Of a stretch of 41,734 nt of DNA, positions 30,027 through 41,381 are shown piece by piece. Both the position numbers and the translations under genes were made by a program. Numbering within the stretch: position 1 is the stretch's first letter; the number at the start of each line of letters is the position of its first letter. The notes under the pieces were generated by a model. It searched no databases and had not been told where the DNA came from. It saw only the letters and a list, made by a program, of their open reading frames with translations. The stretch covers positions 578,277 to 620,010 of the forward strand of contig MNCI01030945.1 in the NCBI GenBank assembly GCA_015680685.1. The letters run 5' to 3'. Origin of the DNA: Gnetum montanum. Its lineage: Eukaryota; Streptophyta; Gnetopsida; Gnetales; Gnetaceae.

Positions 30027-32837
30027 TTAAGCCAAACCGCCATGTCCAGTTACGCGAATAGGGTACCCATTTCGCAGCCTTGGAAAATGGGACCATGGCT
30101 CCAAACTCGTATCATTGTCATCTACTTTCCACCTGCTCAAATCCGCTATCACGAAAATCAGCCAAAAGATACTCTCGCATCCATTAAGAGTGAACTCGAT
30201 GACAAACTTACTCATGGCTGATGAATAGACGATGAAGGAAAACCATGATCATGAGCTTGGCTAGATCCATGCCCAAACAGGTTCTAGGCCCTCCTCCGAA
30301 AGCTAGAAAACTGTAAGGCCTTGAGGGCTTCTGCCGCATTAAAAAAACAACCCATAAAAATCAAGCGTCAAACTGAGGCCAAGGTGATTTCAGAACTATA
30401 GTTGGATGGGGCTTACTGTGAATCTGGAGGGATTGAACTGTGATGGGTTCTCGTATAAGTTGGGATCCGAGTGGGTTAATCGAGCATCAATGTTTACTGT
30501 CCACCCTTTCTTGATTTCAAAGCCTGAATTAAAAAGGTAACCATGTGTTTCATCTTTGATCTTTGTCTGGGTAACTAAGTCTGTGATCCCCCATTGTTGG
30601 AAAAGTGAATCCGAATCCAAATACATGCCGATGCATACCTTTTAAGATGCAGTCTTTGAGGGAAACTCTTGGAAACCACGCCACAATCGATGCCATTCGC
30701 AGAGTTTCCTTTAGAACCTGCCATAGCCCCAGTAAAGTGAACGTAAAATCTTTGAAAGAGTGAAATGTATTTCTGCAATATTATATTGTGCATTATTTGT
30801 TTGATTTTTCCTTACCTGACTGCTATATTCCATGCTGTTCAATTCTTCGATGGAAAGTGACATGTTTGGGGTTTTACCCTCTCTGATCCTCATCTGTTCC
30901 CTCTGTATTTGGAAGTTTGGTTTCAGAGTATTCTTTGAAGAAGATGAACTGAGATTATGTGCAAAACTTACCTGGAATTGGCGTCGAACTTCAGGGTTTT
31001 CGTCCAGATATTTCACTGCCCACATCATTGCTGATGCTGCCGTGGTCTGCCCTGCTATAATCAGTGTCAGCATATTATCTTTCATCTGGGTTTCAGAAAT
31101 CAGGTTGTTTTCCGTCGCAGTGATCATGGATTGCAAAAAATCTTGCCTCTGCTCTGTCTGTGTTCTTCTTTTTATTAAATAATCGAAAATCCTCATCACC
31201 TCTTCTCTTGCCTGCAAGATCATCGCCGTCACTCCAAATTACACAGAAAATCCTCAAAAAAGTTTCCAGGATGATAGGAAAAAAGCACAAAAAGTTTTGG
31301 GAATATTTTAAAACCCTCATTCCCCTGTAATAGCGGGTTCTAGGGATTCTGAGTGGAATGCAAAGCATTGCATCGGAGACAAGATCAACGTTAAATCTGA
31401 GTTCACTAAGCATTTGTCGTTCCTCCAAGCTGAAGAGCATATGGCAAAGAGTCTTGAAAGTGATCTGCCAGGTTGAAAAGTTTTCGAAGATTAGCTTCAT
31501 CTTAGTGAAATTTACCCATGAAAAAATAATTCAGAATCAGCCGAATCAGAAAATCAAAGCATAGAGAAGGACTGAAGGACTTGGAATTAGCTTCAGCAGA
31601 GGCAAAAAAACATGAAATTGCAATTGCATGAACACATGAGACTTCAAATTGATCTATGTTGCATACATCCATGGCATAATCAAGAACCCTAATTTTGCAG
31701 CCCTGCTTCCAGTGGCCTTGACTGAGAACTAAAAGCCTATCCATGTATTGCAGAGTGGCAACCAGTGATTCAGGTGCAAACAGATTTCCCAGGAGATGCC
31801 TCAGCTTTGCATGAGTTTGCTGATCCACACAAAGCAAGCTTTGGCTTCCCACTGCTGCCTTCATTGATGTGATATAGTTCTTTTCAAATTCTATAAATTC
31901 GCCTCGCAGAACTTGCTTGGCTACATCTATCCCAGGCATGAATACATGGGTTCTCCCAAAAATTTTGGTTTTAAATACCTCTCCATACCTGGAAACATAG
32001 AATTTCATTAAATAGTGATCAGCATTAGATTGTTCAATCTTGATAATTTCAAGTCCATGAGGTTATGTTTTATACTACAATTTAGTAAGCCTGTGAATAT
32101 ATATCGTCATGGTACTTGTATCCTGTATGGACTGAACAGTCCATTAAGGTAAGTAAAGGATTTAACTATGATTTTCTAATGCCTGATTAATATTTGATTT
32201 CAGAATTCTACAACAGAAAAATGTTGTTTAATCAGGACGTCGGCTTGGGTTTGGGACTGAAATACAAAGAGCATGAAGCATGAAATGTCATTGGATTGCT
32301 CCTGCATGAAATGTTGCTGGTTCCCAATAAACAATTTAGGTTTGAAAACAGAAGAAAATGCTTTATATTGCTAGGAAGAGGCTTAAATTGTTGTGTTACA
32401 ATACTCGTAAAAATTTAGCATCCTCTCCATCACTACCATTAGCCTTATCCCACTTATTCAGCGTTCATGTTCATATGTTCTCTTTTCTCTGTTCTTGCCA
32501 ATAGCATCAAAATGTCAAATACCGTAATGGCAACGAAATTGTTTAGGTTGGTTTGTGAAATCCTTAGATGCAGAGACTAGAAATAATTTTTGGTTTAGTA
32601 TTTCATAAGAGAAATCTGAGGGAAAGGGCTGAACCTTTGATGCCTTCGGTTTACAAAGTCATAGATTCCGTGAATGCTTCTGTTTGCTTTCATAAATGCC
32701 AGCGTTTCTCCGATAAGAAGCCAGCCACAGCTCCCTGGTGGTTCAGCAGGTGCATGAGTTGCATAGCAAAAGTAGATCCAAACAAGCGTCGAAAGAGCAA
32801 CAAAAACTCCTGCCAGGATCCACTGCATACATTCCAT
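30027..32837 (-). CDS. CYP722-like cytochrome P450 (CYP85 clan), nine exons, appears intact
   Basis: Exons on the minus strand: 32837-32635, 31988-31667, 31464-31315, 31211-30972, 30902-30816, 30717-30639, 30523-30417, 30330-30212 and 30132-30027. All introns are GT..AG (646, 202, 103, 69, 98, 115, 86 and 79 bp) and phases agree, giving 1413 bp or 470 aa, normal for the CYP85 clan. Seen in order: a hydrophobic ER anchor (about 6-25), a Pro-rich hinge (PAEPPG), YGEVFKTKIFG, an I-helix AGQTTAAS (278-285), the K-helix ETLR (338-341), NPSRF (391-395), the heme loop FGGGPRTCLG (407-416, Cys 414), and an ending SLEPWSHFPRLRNGYPIRV. The I-helix has Thr where most P450s have Asp/Glu. The end and the I-helix resemble CYP722 as I remember it. 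CYP722 enzymes oxidise carlactonoic acid in strigolactone metabolism. The substrate here is not provable from sequence. CYP85, CYP90 or CYP716 relatives are less likely. Confidence 0.88.
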
Positions 32838-35254
32838 AGTATGATATCTAACACGCAGGTTTGTAACATGAACAGCTTTATCAGCTACCGTTCCTTGAGT
32901 TCAAGCCCAGATTTAGGTGCAGACTTGTTTGTCCCAACCCATAATTATCTTCTTTGTACTCTTTTGCAAGCTGTGTCAGTGTAGAGAAGTTTTAAAATCC
33001 TTTATGGTTTGTTCGTACTTGCCATTGTGGGGCACTTAGTGTAATCACTTCGCGTTCCGATGATGGGTGGATCTGTATATTAGTAGTCGCATGGCGAAGA
33101 TTCCGCCACGCCTACTAATCAAACCATGGGTGCGTTGAGCAATTCATTGTTATTGGTTCTGATGCATAAAATATATTACAGAAAGTTTAATGATCTTATG
33201 CAGGATCGCTTTCGGTATCGAGAAAAGCCACTATGGGACGGTCTGATATAACATTTTAGAATGCTAAAGAAGGTGAAGACCCTGGAATAGCGATTACGGT
33301 AGAGTTGAGCTGGTTTTAGACGATAAGGTCTAAGCAATAGCTTCGAGTTTAACAAGTTTGTATACATTGCATTGAACATTGGTATGTTACACTCCAATTT
33401 ACAAACCTCTTTCACTTGATTGAAACTAAAAGAAGTTTTATTAAATATGTACACACCTAAAGCAGGTCTCTCCAATAATTATGTAACTTAACACTTTTTT
33501 ATATAATTTCATTTAAATTAATATTAATAGTTTGAATAGCTTATATAAAAATTGACTATAAATCTCATGCAAAAATAGATTACAGATTTGCCATTTTCTT
33601 TTCAAAACATATGCTCCAACTACTATTTTTTTTATTGGTCCCTTTACTTGAAGTTCTTGGTCTTTAAATGGCTTTATGCTAGGGTGAAGAAAGTTTCATT
33701 TGGTGATACTTAACTTCAAGGATTTTTGTTTCATACATGGAGTTGCTTTTGTCCCCTTGTTCCTATATGTTATTTGGAAATTTCAATGCAATGTAGAAAG
33801 TTCATTTGGTGATACTTAACTTCAAGGATTTTTGTTTTATACTTGTGTTGCTTTCATCCCCTTGTTTCTATATGTTATTTGGAAATTTCAATGCAATGTA
33901 GTTTATCGTAGAGATTTTTAAGCTAATATTTTTTCTTTGTTAGATCAAGATTAAGATAATGTCATTCAATAATTCATACTTCAAGTACTATAACACCTCT
34001 AGAATTTTTAGAATGATTAGCATTTTTATCTTTTACCCTTACATTGGTTTTGTCATTTGAACTTGGCTTAATAAAGTGTCTTGCATTTTTTATTTATCTA
34101 TAATACATGGTATCTTGTCATTTTATTATTATTTTGGCTTTTTTACGTGAGACTTAATAATTGGTATAATCATACTTTGATGGCTCTCACTTCTTGTGAT
34201 GTTTAACATGAGGCTTTGCACTTTAACTTCTGCAAGTACTTTACATTTTAATTACACGATCATTATCTTTATTAGCATAAGACTTCATTAATAGTTTAAT
34301 CATGCACGAAACTTAATTATTGGTTTATTTAGCTTGAGATTCTACTAACATGATTTCTATTTAACAAGTCTCACCCCTTGTATTTATGGTTAATATGAGA
34401 TCTTATATTGTTGTATTTCTTTGCACCTTGATTATTATCTTATGATGCTAACTTTGTTGTCTTTGATAAGGACAAGATGACTAAATGTGGGCCCTACTAA
34501 AGATTATGTTTATATTTACCTTAAGTTCCTCTCTCAACCATTATTTTCCATTCGTGTCTTCTTGTATCTTAAGCTTGTTGGTGCTTGGTGCTTGGGATCT
34601 TAAGAGGCTTGTTTATCACTAGAGAATATCTTGTTAGTTCAGTAAGGTAGTAGATCTATTCTTTATTTTAAATTCCTTCTTAGCTTTAATGCTAATGTTT
34701 CTTCTTAATATTTTTTTTGAGTCCTATGATTGCTAGAGTTACCTTAGCTATTAGATTTTGGAGTATAGTGGTTGATTTAGATATAGTAGAAGTTACAGAA
34801 AATGCAATTGGTGTCACCTCAATAATGTGGCATGGGACATGGATGAGGCTAAGTACTAGATTAGTAGCAGTTAGCCTCAACTTGGTATGGGACATAGGTA
34901 AGGTTGAGTTAGGTGTCTTGGAAGTTTGCATGTGCAAGCAATCCTTATGATTTCTAAGGAGCTTTCAATCCTTCAAGGAGCCTCAAACCTAATTACATTG
35001 GGATACTTCTAGATAAGACTCAAACTTATTTTGTCTAGGAGGAAAGAGGAAATAGACTTAGGATTGTAGTTAGCACATTATCTAGTTGAAAAGGAGCAAT
35101 AGAGGTGATTGTGGTAATCCCTATCATTCAATTTGGGCTTTAGGAACTTTCTACTCAAGCCATAGGACTGCTATAAGCCTATTGAGGTTTCTTGATAGTA
35201 TAATCACTAGATATTACTATTGGGGACTAACTGATAATAAAGATGTTTCAGGAT
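32838..35254. other. Upstream region of the P450 and intergenic DNA
   Basis: The P450 promoter should lie at 32838 and rightward. I see no confident TATA box on the minus strand. Open frames at 33176-33475 and 34692-34950 have no motif. A 106-bp tandem duplication is at 33689-33901. The remainder (33900-35254) is AT-rich with no recognised element. Confidence 0.45.
33689..33901. repeat. 106-bp tandem duplication
   Basis: TTCATTTGGTGATACTTAAC starts at 33695 and 33801. Both copies end AATTTCAATGCAATGTAG. A few substitutions (for example CATACATGGAG against TATACTTGTG) show it is older than the 53-bp and 142-bp duplications. Confidence 0.85.
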
Positions 35255-36149
35255 TGATGAGTTGTCGTTGGTTGGTTGCGTCGACGAGGCCTCATTGATG
35301 CATCTCGCCTTGCGTCGATGAGGCCCTATCGACGCAGTGTCTATCTATCGCCTATAAATACCTGCCTACTAGTCGCATTTATGGCAATCTAGATTTCAGT
35401 AGCAGTGAAGCTCTTGCATTTTTTTCATTTGAAAGTTAGAATTTTTCCCTTGAGTGCCCATAGCAAGATTCATTGAGTGTACGGATCTTTATTCAAGCAT
35501 TGTTGTACCTAAGCACGACAGTGTGTGTGGCAATAAAGACGAGCTTTCTAATAAACCTTGCAGCACTTTGGATAGATTAACTATTTTATTTATGCATTTA
35601 ATGTTTTTAATTATTTGTTAATTGTTCTCAATTATTTTGCAAATATTTTCTAGCAATTGAGTTAAAGAGGTAATTAAGCTAGATAGATTAAATACATAAG
35701 TACGACCGCTTTGAGCATAACATGTATTCACTTGGTAATCCCAGCAGCATTATGGCTTGGTATGCCTAGTAGTGTAGTGTTTAGTTGCCTAGCAATGGAT
35801 ACATGGGTTTAGGACGTGTATGGAAAGTGGAAACGAATACTTATGTTAGGATTAATTAAATGTTAGTAAATTAGTAAATTTAGATTAGTTGACCAAATTA
35901 CTTTTATCTACATTTAAGCACCAACTTATAAAACACAAAATGATAAAAATCGGATGCCTTAGTTAAACTTAACCATACTAATGAATGTCACAAGTGTAAT
36001 TGGGAAGACAACAATTAATCTTAAGGTTAGATTCACTTCCTATAGGGCTAGTGCACTGGAAACGACAAAGTCTACGGAATTCGATTGGATCGTGTGTGAA
36101 TGCTTTGTGATTTGTATGGTTAGGCATAGGGCTACCTCGTTGCTCATCA
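35255..36149 (+). repeat. Element D 5' LTR (895 bp)
   Basis: Starts TGATGAGTTGTCG at 35255 and ends CTCATCA at 36149, one base before the primer site. A TATA box CCTATAAATA lies at 35351-35360. Two near-copies GCGTCGACGAGGCC / GCGTCGATGAGGCC plus CGACGCAG fill 35278-35337. A polyadenylation-like GGCAATAAAGACGAGCTT is at 35530. This is the clearest promoter-bearing LTR of the plus-strand elements. Confidence 0.85.
35351..35360 (+). promoter_or_regulatory. TATA box in element D 5' LTR
   Basis: CCTATAAATA, about 95 bp inside the LTR, at the same relative place as in A and B. The start of element RNA would be some 30 bp downstream. Identified by motif and conserved position. Confidence 0.62.
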
Positions 36150-36150
36150 T

Positions 36151-36169
36151 TGGCGTTGTTGCTGAGGAC
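36151..36169 (+). other. Element D primer-binding site (tRNA-Asp type)
   Basis: TGGCGTTGTTGCTGAGGAC, one base after the LTR. It matches the complement of the plant tRNA-Asp 3' end at about 14 of 18 positions, with only transitions as mismatches. Confidence 0.8.
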
Positions 36170-36306
36170 TTTTGTTTATGGAACATGCACTATTTAGGTC
36201 TAAGGATATATCATTAATATCATTGTACGAACTTAAAGGTCAATATCATTCCCACTATACATACAAATTATAAAAGCACACTGACAATTTTTCTTTTTTT
36301 TACAAA

Positions 36307-38800
36307 ATGTCTTCTTCTTCTTGTAAGCCTGAAGATACTAAATCACCGGTTCCACAAGAATGTAAGGTGGTATACACTCATCCAAATGAGTTTGTGCCGA
36401 ATTTCACCTTCATCCTACATCAAAATGAACAAATGCGATGACGTGATATAGAGGGCAATGTTGTCTTACCCCTTGATAGATCTATGCCCGGAATACTATT
36501 TAAAACCCTTAAAAATTTGGGCATAGTAGATCTTCATAAAGAATACGTTGTGGATGGATATGACATTCGGAACTACTATCCCACTAAAACACAATGTAAG
36601 AAAGATAAATGTTAGGAGAAACTCCATGAAGTTACAAAGGGGAAACATTACACTAACCCCTTGTTCCTACTAGATCAAGAGGACAATGAGGATCCTCCCT
36701 TAGAAGATTCTCAACATGAAGATTCTCCACCCCTTGCTATTGGTGGTGAGGGTGTGAACCTAACCCTGTGATCGACTATATATAAATCGGGGTTAGGAAA
36801 GAGTGATAGCCAAGGTAGGGACTTGAGTAAACATCACAGTAACAAGGGATCTAAGGATGGTGATCATAATAAATGTAAGAGTGGTGGTAGACATCATGGT
36901 GGTGGTGGTAATGCACCTTCCTCTTCATCTGATTTCAAACATTCCTCTTCATCTGACGATTCTCATGGAAGTCATCATTGAAACAACCATGATGAAGGTG
37001 ATCGACGAAATAACCATGACCGTGAAGGCCATCAAAATTGAAGGGGTGTTCGAAACCATCATTGACGTCATCAATGCAGCGATGATGATGAACCTTTATT
37101 GGCGACTTGAAGTATGCTCAACATTGCGGAGGCAATAAAAATCCCAACTAGGCATATGAAGGATAGTTGGATCAAGTGCCTAGATATGAACAATATTCCA
37201 ACATTTGAGGGGGGATATAATTCTGATCCGCAGACACATGTACAAGCTTTTCAAGATGCTTGTGCCTTATAGAATATNTTCTGATCCGTAGACACATGTA
37301 CAAGCTTTTCAAGATGCTTGTGCCTTATAGAATATAGAGAATGAATGGTAGAAACTCAAGCTTTTTCCATAGACACTCATTAAGGATGCTAAAAGTTGGT
37401 ATCGATCGTTAGAGCTAGAATCTATCTACAAATGGAGTACCATGTTAGAACAATTCAATGATAAATACCAAATGTACTCTAAAGTGTCTAATCTGAGAAG
37501 GCAAATCCAAGGTTGGAAATAAGGAGCACATGAACCGTTGGATGCTACCATGGGCTGATACTATTCACTCCTACACCAATGCCCTAGCCATGGTTACTCT
37601 TAGAGGAAAAAACTTTGCCACATCATAGATGGGCTCAGAGTAAAAACAAGAAGAACCCTTGGGGTGTATGCCCAAGGAAGATTATCTAAAATGAGAGCTC
37701 ATCAGATTTAAAGGTTAATTGAGCAAGTAGAAAAAGAAGAAGGTGAGCCACGAAAGAGGGGAAGTGTTGAAGCATATAATAGGGATCCTTCCATTAGAAA
37801 ATGAGAGGTCTGATTTTGTGATAAGGGGGAATCACTACTTGATGAAGTGGTGAATAGAAAGACCTTACCCATTCAAAAATCTGTTTATGATATTTCGACC
37901 AAGGTTGACAAATTTGGGACTCTTTGGATAAAAAGTTTCAAATTGCTTTTAAGATTGTCAAAGAATCCAAGGAGAAAAATAGTGATCATAATCGCAAGAG
38001 GCAAAAAGAAGCTGAACGTGCCTACCAAAGAGGTAAGGGCAAAGCTGCTATAGTAGAGGAAGCTGTGGAGTTTGACTTTGATGATGAAACTGAATGTGAC
38101 ATCTGTCACTATGAACATCCAAAGAGATGTTTCCCTATGGTGTCACACTTACAAGAGTTTGGAGCATATGCATTGAATCCTCACCTAGCACATAGGCAAG
38201 CTCCAAGACGATTGCCTTACCCTCAAGGTAATCTAAGATAGTTCCACTAACAACAACAAGCTTACTACCCAAGTGGAGCTCCTCCATAATCGTATGAACA
38301 AAACCAACAATGGTATCAACCACAATTGTGGGGAATGCCACTGCCAAGGCAACAGTACCCTTATAGGCAACTAGATTCATATGGGTACTATGTTTAACAA
38401 CCTGTCACCCCTACAAGTTCTGCAAGTCATGCATCATTCCAACATCACTATTACCCTCCAGAGTACCACCAAACACATTCATCATCTACTCGAGGGCAAA
38501 ACCCATATTCGTATCCTTATCATCCTCCACATTCCTCTACACCTACACCTCCACTTTCAAATTAGTTACCTCCTGCTCCATCCATGCAACGTGAAATTCC
38601 TCCACAACCACAACAATGAAATGCTACAAGGGCTACACACTCACAACCAGTTTTTCAACCAAGTGGTTTAGATAATCGATCAAGGAAATGACCTCTCTAG
38701 CCCTCACAACCTACTTTGGCTGATCATCCTATGTCTCCATCACCCTCATCCTCTGCATCAAATGCCTTTGAGTGCCCTTCAAACCAAGTGTCGCCTAGGA
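36307..38800 (+). pseudogene. Element D gag
   Basis: The ATG at 36307 gives MSSSSCKPEDTKSPVP, then VYTHPNEFVPNFTFILHQ, as in B and C. A His/Ser/Gly-rich zone is at 36840-37080. The capsid-like core runs through 37190-37500 (DMNNIPTFEGGYNSDP, WSTMLEQFNDKY), interrupted by the N join at 37278. Then come a Lys/Glu-rich stretch and a Cys/His block ECDICHYEHPKRCFPM (38090-38140), then a Gln/Pro/Tyr-rich tail. Stops such as W-to-stop at ENEW-stop and Q-to-stop are frequent. The Cys/His block is conserved as HPKGCCPM in element B and may replace the usual CCHC knuckle. Confidence 0.82.
37221..37335. repeat. Assembly join: 57-bp duplicate around single N at 37278
   Basis: Positions 37221-37277 recur at 37279-37335 with one mismatch (CCGCAG / CCGTAG) and only N between. 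The B and C gag genes have one copy. Contig ends joined without merging explain it. Confidence 0.87.
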
Positions 38801-39390
38801 TTTGCACTGTAATGTTAACCCATGCTATTTTTGACTAGATTAAGGTTGGCAACCTTCCTACAAAAAAATTTGACCCAAGAAGTCCACTCATATATCTACA
38901 GATTACTGGACAAGAGTCACGCAAAGCTCTTCTTAACTTTGGTTTTAGAGTTAACCTCATCTCCCATAATATGTACAAGGCATGGAACCTACCACCTCTT
39001 AAGAAGAGCAACATCCATTTAGAATTAGTAGATTAGTCGATTACTTTTCCCTTGGGATTAGTAGAGGACATTGTGACCATAGTCTATGGTTGGTCCTATC
39101 CTGCTAATTTTCTGGTAATCAAGATGGAAAATTGTAAAAGTGACTTCCCCATCATTATGGGAAGGGTTTGGTTAAGCATGGTCGATGTGCAAATGGGTAT
39201 AAGGGATGTATCTTTAGAAATATCCAAGGAGAATGAGTTAGGAAAGATTGAGAAGAAGCGTATTCAATGCATCGTGTACAGTGATAATGGGTGCAATTGT
39301 GTGAAAAAATTTGATCAATCAAAAGCACATACATTAAGGCATGTAATTAGTATGCATAAGAAATTAACATTCAGTAGTGTCTATACATAG
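38801..39390 (+). pseudogene. Element D aspartic protease
   Basis: KKFDPRSPLIYLQITGQESR, then ALLNFGFRVNLISHNMYKAW, then SITFPLGLVEDIV and FPIIMGRVWLSMVDVQMGI. This is a retropepsin with the active-site Asp changed to Asn (NFG). One stop (after LELVD) interrupts it. The 39052-39390 part is open for 113 codons and ends in the linker with CIVYSDNGCNC. It would release the gag and pol proteins. Confidence 0.85.
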
Positions 39391-39419
39391 CAGCCACAAA
39401 GTAGGAGGGCACCCAGTGG

Positions 39420-41253
39420 TTGATAGCTAATTCAGATAGTAGCACAATATGCATGGAGCCAATTGAGAGCTTAACATGTGCATATGTTGAAGGCATGGAT
39501 AAAATTAAACAAGTTCATTTCCAACTCTCTAATGAAGATGATGATACCTATTGGGGAGAGTTGGAGATCCCTAATCACTTCAAATAGGAGCCCTTAGAAC
39601 TAAAAACTTTACTAACCGGTATGGAGTATGCATTTTAAAAGAATGGTAAACTAGTCATCATTAATGCCAAACTTGCTCCTGAACAAAAAAAAAAGTTGTT
39701 GAAAGTGGTGAATAAATGATCAACAGCCTTTGCTTGGTCATATCCAAAGTTAACAGGAATCAATCCAAGGAGATGCCAGCATCACATCTACACTGACTTG
39801 GCCATAAAACCTAGAAGGTAGCCATAGAGGTGGTTGAACCCTAAATAAAACAAATTGTCAAGGAGGAGATAGAACAACTGCTTAAGGTGGGGTTCATCTA
39901 TCCAATCATGGATAGTGAGTGGGTTAGCCCAATCATAGTAGTACCAAATAAGGATGGCAAATGATAGGTTTGCATTGACTTTAGGCTGTTAAATATGGCA
40001 ACATTTAAAGATCATTTTCCTTTGCCATTTGTAGATTAAGTGTTAGATACCATATCTAGGCAGTGTTATTATAGTTTCTTGGATGGTTATAGTGGCTATA
40101 ACCAAATCTAAATCATGTTAGAGGACTAGGCCAAAACAACATTCATGAGTTCTTGAGGGACTTTTGCATACTGTAAGATGCCATTTGGCCTATGCAATGC
40201 CCTTGCAACATTTCAATGCTTGGTTCTGAGTATCTTTCAACAACAAATTGGTAGTGGTGTTGAAGTTTTCATGGATGAATTCTACACCTATGAAGCTAAT
40301 TTGAGCAAGCCTTGGACTAACTTGAGTAAGTACTGAAGAGATGTGTAGAGATAAACCTATGAATCAACTAGCAAAAGAGCCATCTCATGATCCAAGAAGG
40401 CATTGTGCTAGGGCACCGAATTTTGCAAAAAGGAATTGAGGTAGACCTAGAAAAGATATGGGTCATCCAAGGAATAACATGCCAACTAGAGATCGTTAAA
40501 GATGCTCGATTGTTCTTTGGACACATTGGTTACTACCGACAATTTATTAAGAATTTCTCTAAGATTGTAAAGCCGTTGGTAGAACTTACAAAGAAAGATG
40601 CACCTTTCATTTGGACCAAGGAATGTGAACATGCATTCCAATAATTAAAGGAGAAACTTATAGAAATACCAATCCTACGAGCACTAGATTGGTCCAAACT
40701 GTTCCATATCATGATAGAAACATCTAACTATGGTTTGGGAGTAGTGCTCATGCAGTTGGATGATAAGAAAAGTTCATATTATATCCACTATGTGAGTAGA
40801 AGAATTATGGGAGCACAGTTGAATTACACCACCATAGAGAAAGAATTAATGGCAGTGGTGTACACGCTAGAAAATTTTAGACATTATGTGCTAGGTTATA
40901 AGGTATTTGTACATACAGATCACAGTGCAATTCACTTCCTCATGAATAAGCCAATGGTGAGCCTTTGTATTATATGGTGGCTTGTGATCTTGTAGGAATT
41001 TGATCTAACTATGGTAGATCGAAAAGAGACCAAGAATGTGGTCATTGACCACCTCTTTCACTTAAGATGGGATAACAAAGAGGAGGAGAGCTCGCTCTCT
41101 AATCAGTTTCCAGATGAATTCTTGAAACGCCTGAAAAAGCAATATGGTATAATGACATTCTCACATATCTTCTTAATAAAGAGATGCTATAGGACTTGGA
41201 TTTTAGGAAAAAATAACAATTTCTTCATCGGGTCAAATACTTCAGGAAATTAA
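39420..41253 (+). pseudogene. Element D reverse transcriptase and RNase H
   Basis: Pieces in order: a linker ending TAFAWSYPKLTGINP (39720-39770), RT palm (CIDFRLLNMATFKDHFPLPF, about 39975; FLDGYSGYNQI, about 40080), the catalytic box FMDEF at 40268-40282, RT thumb (40387-40644; LFFGHIGYYRQFIKNFSKIV), and RNase H (40711-41253; YTTIEKELMAVVYTLENFRH, HTDHSAIHFLM). Stops and two frame changes occur, with the heaviest damage at 39830-40380. FMDEF in place of FxDDF is shared in part with B (FMNEF). Confidence 0.87.
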
Positions 41254-41259
41254 TGGACA

Positions 41260-41381
41260 CCTTTACAAGGTGTGTGCCGACGACCTAATCCATTGGTGTG
41301 TCCCTGACCAAGATCAACTGCATGTTCTCCAGGATACTCATGAAGGGCCTTGCGGAGGCCACTATGTAGGGAGATGCATGG
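41260..41381 (+). pseudogene. Element D integrase stub
   Basis: Reads LIHWCVPDQDQLHVLQDTHE and GPCGGHYVGR, the start of the integrase zinc-binding domain as in B. After VGR the frame leaves the family pattern (CMV, stop) and seven bases later an LTR-type TGATGAG begins. The whole catalytic core is absent from the window. Confidence 0.82.

Larger units (their letters stand above)
35255..41381 (+). mobile_element. Element D: Athila-like Ty3/gypsy element, inactivated and interrupted in integrase
   Basis: Plus strand: 5' LTR 35255-36149, tRNA-Asp-type primer site 36151-36169, gag from ATG 36307, protease, RT, RNase H, then only the zinc-binding start of integrase before a new LTR at 41382. The gag and protease are closely comparable to B and C. 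Almost all defects are in-frame stops from C-to-T/G-to-A changes. No target duplication can be tested since the right end lies outside. It is either an element with an integrase deletion or one interrupted by another LTR element beginning at 41382. Confidence 0.85.

Noticed and set aside
29741-30043. 100-codon minus-strand open frame
   Set aside because: Overlaps the P450 stop codon in another frame and runs through the 3' flank repeats; Cys-rich look comes from the repeats.
30832-31182. 116-codon plus-strand open frame
   Set aside because: Antisense to P450 exons 4 and 5 and the intron between.
33176-33475. 99-codon minus-strand frame upstream of the P450 as a possible upstream exon
   Set aside because: The P450 already has a complete N-terminus with membrane anchor at 32837; no splice logic links them.
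36857-37138. 93-codon Val/Met/Ile-rich plus-strand open frame
   Set aside because: Alternate frame of the His/Ser-rich zone of element D gag.
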